Assembly (NCBI RefSeq): GCF_947492455.1
Contig: NZ_CANLNB010000001.1
Coordinates: 558,001 to 622,000, forward strand
Direction: 5' to 3'
DNA length: 64,000 nucleotides
From: an uncultured Aliiroseovarius sp.
GTDB lineage: Bacteria; Pseudomonadota; Alphaproteobacteria; Rhodobacterales; Rhodobacteraceae
Below the pieces are notes generated by a model. The model did not search any database and was not told the origin of the DNA. It worked only from the letters and a program-made list of their open reading frames with translations. Every line of letters starts with the position of its first letter. The stretch's first letter is position 1. This document shows, in pieces, positions 61,415-64,000 of this stretch. A program made the translations under genes and the position numbers.

Positions 61415-62020
61415 TCAGACCCAGGGACGGGCCGCCGATGCCTTGGCTTCGAAAGCGTCGATCGAGGCTTTCTTTTCCATGGTCAGACCGATGTCATCCA
61501 GACCTTCCAGCAGGCAGTGTTTCTTGAACGCATCCACTTCAAACGCGATGGTTTCGCCGTCCGAGGTGGTGATTTCCTGCGCTTCCAGATCCACGGTCAT
61601 GCGGGCGTTGGCGCCCTTTTCCGCGTCGGCCATCAGCACATCAACTTGTTCCTGCGGCAAGACGATCGGCAGGATGCCGTTCTTGAAGCAGTTGTTAAAG
61701 AAGATGTCTGCAAAGCTGGTCGACACCACGCATTTGATGCCGAAGTCAGCAATTGCCCACGGGGCGTGCTCGCGCGAGGAACCACAGCCGAAGTTGTCGC
61801 CAGCGATCAGGATCTCGGCATTGCGGTACTGCGGTTTGTTCAGCACGAAATCTTCGATTTCGGTGCCGTCGCGGTTGTAGCGCATCTCGTCAAACAGGTT
61901 CTTGCCGAACCCGGTGCGGGCGATCGACTTCAGGAACACTTTCGGGATGATCATATCCGTGTCGATGTTCACCAGCGGCATGGGGGCCGCGATACCTTGG
62001 AGTTTTTCAAACTTTTCCAT
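61415..62020 (-). CDS. leuD: 3-isopropylmalate dehydratase small subunit
   Basis: A 201-residue swivel-domain subunit of isopropylmalate isomerase. Key segments are [18 protein letters not shown], the conserved [16 protein letters not shown] and [18 protein letters not shown]. With LeuC it isomerises 2- to 3-isopropylmalate. It starts 12 bases after leuC and ends before the intrinsic terminator. Confidence 0.97.
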   Translation of the reverse strand: MEKFEKLQGIAAPMPLVNIDTDMIIPKVFLKSIARTGFGKNLFDEMRYNRDGTEIEDFVLNKPQYRNAEILIAGDNFGCGSSREHAPWAIADFGIKCVVSTSFADIFFNNCFKNGILPIVLPQEQVDVLMADAEKGANARMTVDLEAQEITTSDGETIAFEVDAFKKHCLLEGLDDIGLTMEKKASIDAFEAKASAARPWV

Positions 62021-62032
62021 TTTGCGGTCCTC

Positions 62033-63442
62033 TTAGATCAAGTCACGAACGTCGGTCAGCTTACCGGTCAGCGCGGCAGCGGCGGCCATTGCGGGCGACA
62101 CCAGGTGGGTGCGGCCCTTATAGCCCTGACGACCTTCGAAGTTGCGGTTCGAGGTCGAGGCGCAGCGCTCGTTCTCGGACAGCTGGTCGGGGTTCATCGC
62201 CAGACACATCGAACACCCTGCCAGACGCCATTCAAAACCGGCGTCTTCAAAGATCTCGGCCAGGCCTTCTTCTTCTGCCTGTGCGCGGACCAGACCCGAA
62301 CCGGGAACGATCATGGCGCGCATGCCGTCTTTGATCTTCTTGCCTTTGACCACATCGGCCACGGCGCGAAGGTCTTCGATACGACCGTTGGTGCACGATC
62401 CGATAAACACGGTGTCGATTTCGATGTCGGTCAGTTTCTGGCCCGGGGTCAGACCCATATAGTCGATCGAGCGTGCAGCTGCGTCGACCTTACCGCCTTC
62501 AAAATCCGATGGGCTGGGAACAACGCCCGAAATCGGCAGAACGTCCTCGGGCGAGGTGCCCCAGGTCACAACCGGCTCGATTTCTTCGCCTTTCAGCGTG
62601 ACGACCTTGTCGAAATGCGCGCCTTCGTCGGTGAAGAGCGTCTTCCAGTACTCCAGAGCCTGCTCGAACTGTGCGCCTTTCGGGGCGTGCGGGCGGCCTT
62701 TGACGTATTCAAAGGTGGTCTCGTCCGGCGCAATCAGACCCGCGCGGGCGCCGCCTTCGATGGCCATGTTACAGACGGTCATGCGGCCTTCCATCGACAG
62801 ATCGCGGATCGCTTCACCGCAATATTCGATGACATAGCCGGTGCCGCCGCCGGTGCCGGTCTCGCCAATCACGGCCAGCGTGATGTCCTTGGCGGTCACG
62901 CCCGGCTTCAGCTTGCCGGTGATCTCGACCTTCATGTTCTTGGACTTTTTCTGGATCAGCGTCTGGGTGGCCAGAACGTGTTCCACTTCCGAGGTGCCGA
63001 TGCCGTGGGCCAGTGCGCCAAACGCACCGTGGGTCGCAGTGTGGCTGTCGCCGCAGACAACGGTCATGCCGGGCAGGGTCCAGCCCTGTTCCGGGCCAAC
63101 GATGTGCACGATGCCCTGACGGACGTCCGAAACCGGATAGTAGTGCACGCCAAACTCCTTGGCGTTCTTGTCCAGAGCAGCCACCTGAATGCGGCTTTCT
63201 TCGGTCATCTGCGCCGGGTCTTCACGGCCCGCAGTGGTCGGCACGTTGTGGTCCGGCACGGCGATGGTTTTGTCCGGTGCGTGCACCTTGCGGCCGGCCA
63301 TGCGCAGGCCTTCAAACGCCTGCGGGCTGGTCACTTCGTGCACCAGATGGCGGTCGATATACAGCAGGCAGGTGCCGTCTTCAGCTTCGTGGGCTACGTG
63401 GGCATCCCAGATTTTATCATAGAGTGTCTTCGGGGCGGTCAT
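62033..63442 (-). CDS. leuC: 3-isopropylmalate dehydratase large subunit
   Basis: A 469-residue aconitase-family enzyme. The iron-sulfur cysteines are in [12 protein letters not shown] and [10 protein letters not shown], and the N-terminal core reads [10 protein letters not shown] and [36 protein letters not shown] marks the first conserved active-site loop. It works with LeuD in leucine synthesis. The gene begins after a 277-base upstream region with no peptide leader that I could identify. Confidence 0.97.
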   Translation of the reverse strand: MTAPKTLYDKIWDAHVAHEAEDGTCLLYIDRHLVHEVTSPQAFEGLRMAGRKVHAPDKTIAVPDHNVPTTAGREDPAQMTEESRIQVAALDKNAKEFGVHYYPVSDVRQGIVHIVGPEQGWTLPGMTVVCGDSHTATHGAFGALAHGIGTSEVEHVLATQTLIQKKSKNMKVEITGKLKPGVTAKDITLAVIGETGTGGGTGYVIEYCGEAIRDLSMEGRMTVCNMAIEGGARAGLIAPDETTFEYVKGRPHAPKGAQFEQALEYWKTLFTDEGAHFDKVVTLKGEEIEPVVTWGTSPEDVLPISGVVPSPSDFEGGKVDAAARSIDYMGLTPGQKLTDIEIDTVFIGSCTNGRIEDLRAVADVVKGKKIKDGMRAMIVPGSGLVRAQAEEEGLAEIFEDAGFEWRLAGCSMCLAMNPDQLSENERCASTSNRNFEGRQGYKGRTHLVSPAMAAAAALTGKLTDVRDLI

Positions 63443-63719
63443 GTCGCTCTCCGTGGATGGTCAAAGGTGTGATGTGTGACAGGGATCATCGGCCCGATTA
63501 CAGGCGATGAGCAGCCACCCGTGCGGGTGGCAACAGCTTATAGTCGGGCGAGCACAGCGTTCTGGGCGCCGTAAAAGCGCCACGGCAAGAACGCGTGGTC
63601 ATCCATGTCAAAAATCCGAGTCATGGCGCTGAGATAACCGTTCCCGCCCTTCAGGGCAAGGGGCGAGGCTCTGGACCTTCCGCATGGGACCATGCCATGC
63701 TGCCAAAAAAGGAGAGGGA
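63443..63719. other. Divergent region between leuC and the MscS-like gene
   Basis: No gene is seen. A perfect six-base hairpin CCACCC-GTGC-GGGTGG lies at 63515-63530 and CCCGCCCTTC-AGGGC runs occur near 63643. No T-box or leucine-rich leader peptide is apparent. It should hold the leuC promoter on the minus strand and the promoter of the plus-strand gene. Confidence 0.4.
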
Positions 63720-64000
63720 ATGGAGCAGGATCCCACAGCAGAGGTCAAACCAGAGACGCCCGCAGAACCCGCGGACGCGGTTGGGCCGTCCCTGACCGAA
63801 CAGCTTTGGGCGCTGTGGGAAGACGGCGGCGACTTCGTGATCAGCCTTGGCCAGACATGGCGCTTGTATCAGGTTCTGATCATGTTGGGGCTGGCGGCGA
63901 CGGCCTATATCATCTCTCGGCTTCTGCTTCCCAAGGTCGAAACATGGCTACGCGCCCGCGAAGGGTGGTCCAAACGCAAGCTGCGCTTTGCCATCCACCT
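63720..64000 (+). CDS. Probable mechanosensitive channel (MscS family), 3' truncated
   Basis: 93 codons are visible before the window ends. AGGAGAGGGA precedes the ATG. The N-terminus is soluble and acidic (EQDPTAEVKPETPAEPADA), followed by a helix (LTEQLWALWEDG) and a membrane span (VLIMLGLAATAYIISRLLL) with a basic stretch after it (WSKRKLRF). This pattern is seen in MscS-family proteins of Rhodobacterales, but the diagnostic pore domain is outside the window. It could be another membrane protein. Confidence 0.6.
   Translation, partial: MEQDPTAEVKPETPAEPADAVGPSLTEQLWALWEDGGDFVISLGQTWRLYQVLIMLGLAATAYIISRLLLPKVETWLRAREGWSKRKLRFAIH

Noticed and set aside
61517-63472. 651-codon plus-strand frame across leuD and leuC
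   Set aside because: Antisense shadow; LeuC and LeuD are complete with all key motifs and a correctly oriented terminator.
63595-63795. 66-codon frame overlapping the start of the MscS-like gene
   Set aside because: Out of frame with the better supported gene at 63720, which has a strong AGGAGAGGG site and a membrane-protein pattern.
1-64000. Insertion sequences, prophage genes or CRISPR arrays
   Set aside because: No transposase, integrase, phage structural protein or regularly spaced repeat was found by reading; the tRNA-Pro at 56265-56341 has no adjacent integrase or visible repeated 3' end.

Overview
The window looks like chromosomal DNA of a marine alphaproteobacterium of the order Rhodobacterales (Roseobacter group). 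The basis is high-GC coding sequence and the gene repertoire: tandem FAD/GcvT-type demethylating dehydrogenases, LysM/solute-binding fusion proteins, UPF0314, DUF2783 and a CtrA-like site before flgE. The order is inferred from remembered protein families; no search was run. No insertion sequence, prophage or CRISPR array was seen.

Layout. 1-10 kb is housekeeping: a 5'-truncated amidase, a DapC-like aminotransferase, ftsK, a RidA-family protein, lolA, an SLT-domain lipoprotein, hspQ, an anti-sigma kinase/STAS pair and a thiolase. A dyad-rich, terminator-ended structured RNA candidate (10015-10139) precedes free-methionine-sulfoxide reductase (msrC). 10.7-18.9 kb is a methylated-amine (dimethylglycine/sarcosine) catabolic cluster with two regulators, a GFA-family protein and a LysE exporter. 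19-21.8 kb holds rarD, a pseudouridine synthase and a KAS III-like enzyme. 21.8-27.7 kb is a minus-strand flagellar block (motB, flgE, flgK, flgL, flgI). 27.8-34.6 kb is the homogentisate pathway (hmgA-maiA-fahA), followed by an MBL-fold protein with altered metal ligands, a flavin monooxygenase and a DUF2783 protein. 34.6-39.4 kb has a 1-Cys peroxiredoxin divergent from an aldehyde dehydrogenase across two perfect palindromes, then a DUF1538-DUF1538-PII-CBS operon.

39.5-55.1 kb is the most unusual region, all on the minus strand. A seven-gene run (55121 down to 46221) encodes four dynamin-like large GTPases arranged as two A-type/B-type pairs. Between the pairs lie a Roadblock/LC7-like protein and an unrecognised protein, and an unknown 142-residue protein leads the run. 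Directly downstream is a second run: a membrane Ser/Thr kinase with a periplasmic PDZ-like end, an FHA protein, a PP2C phosphatase, and two secreted LysM plus solute-binding-domain proteins. I propose, as inference, one system in which envelope or peptidoglycan signals are relayed by Ser/Thr phosphorylation to a GTPase-driven membrane-remodelling machine.

55.7-64 kb returns to housekeeping: a cytochrome c, tRNA-Pro(CGG), an Na/Pi cotransporter, leuB, a secreted endonuclease/phosphatase-fold protein with a membrane partner, leuD, leuC and the start of a probable mechanosensitive channel cut by the window edge.
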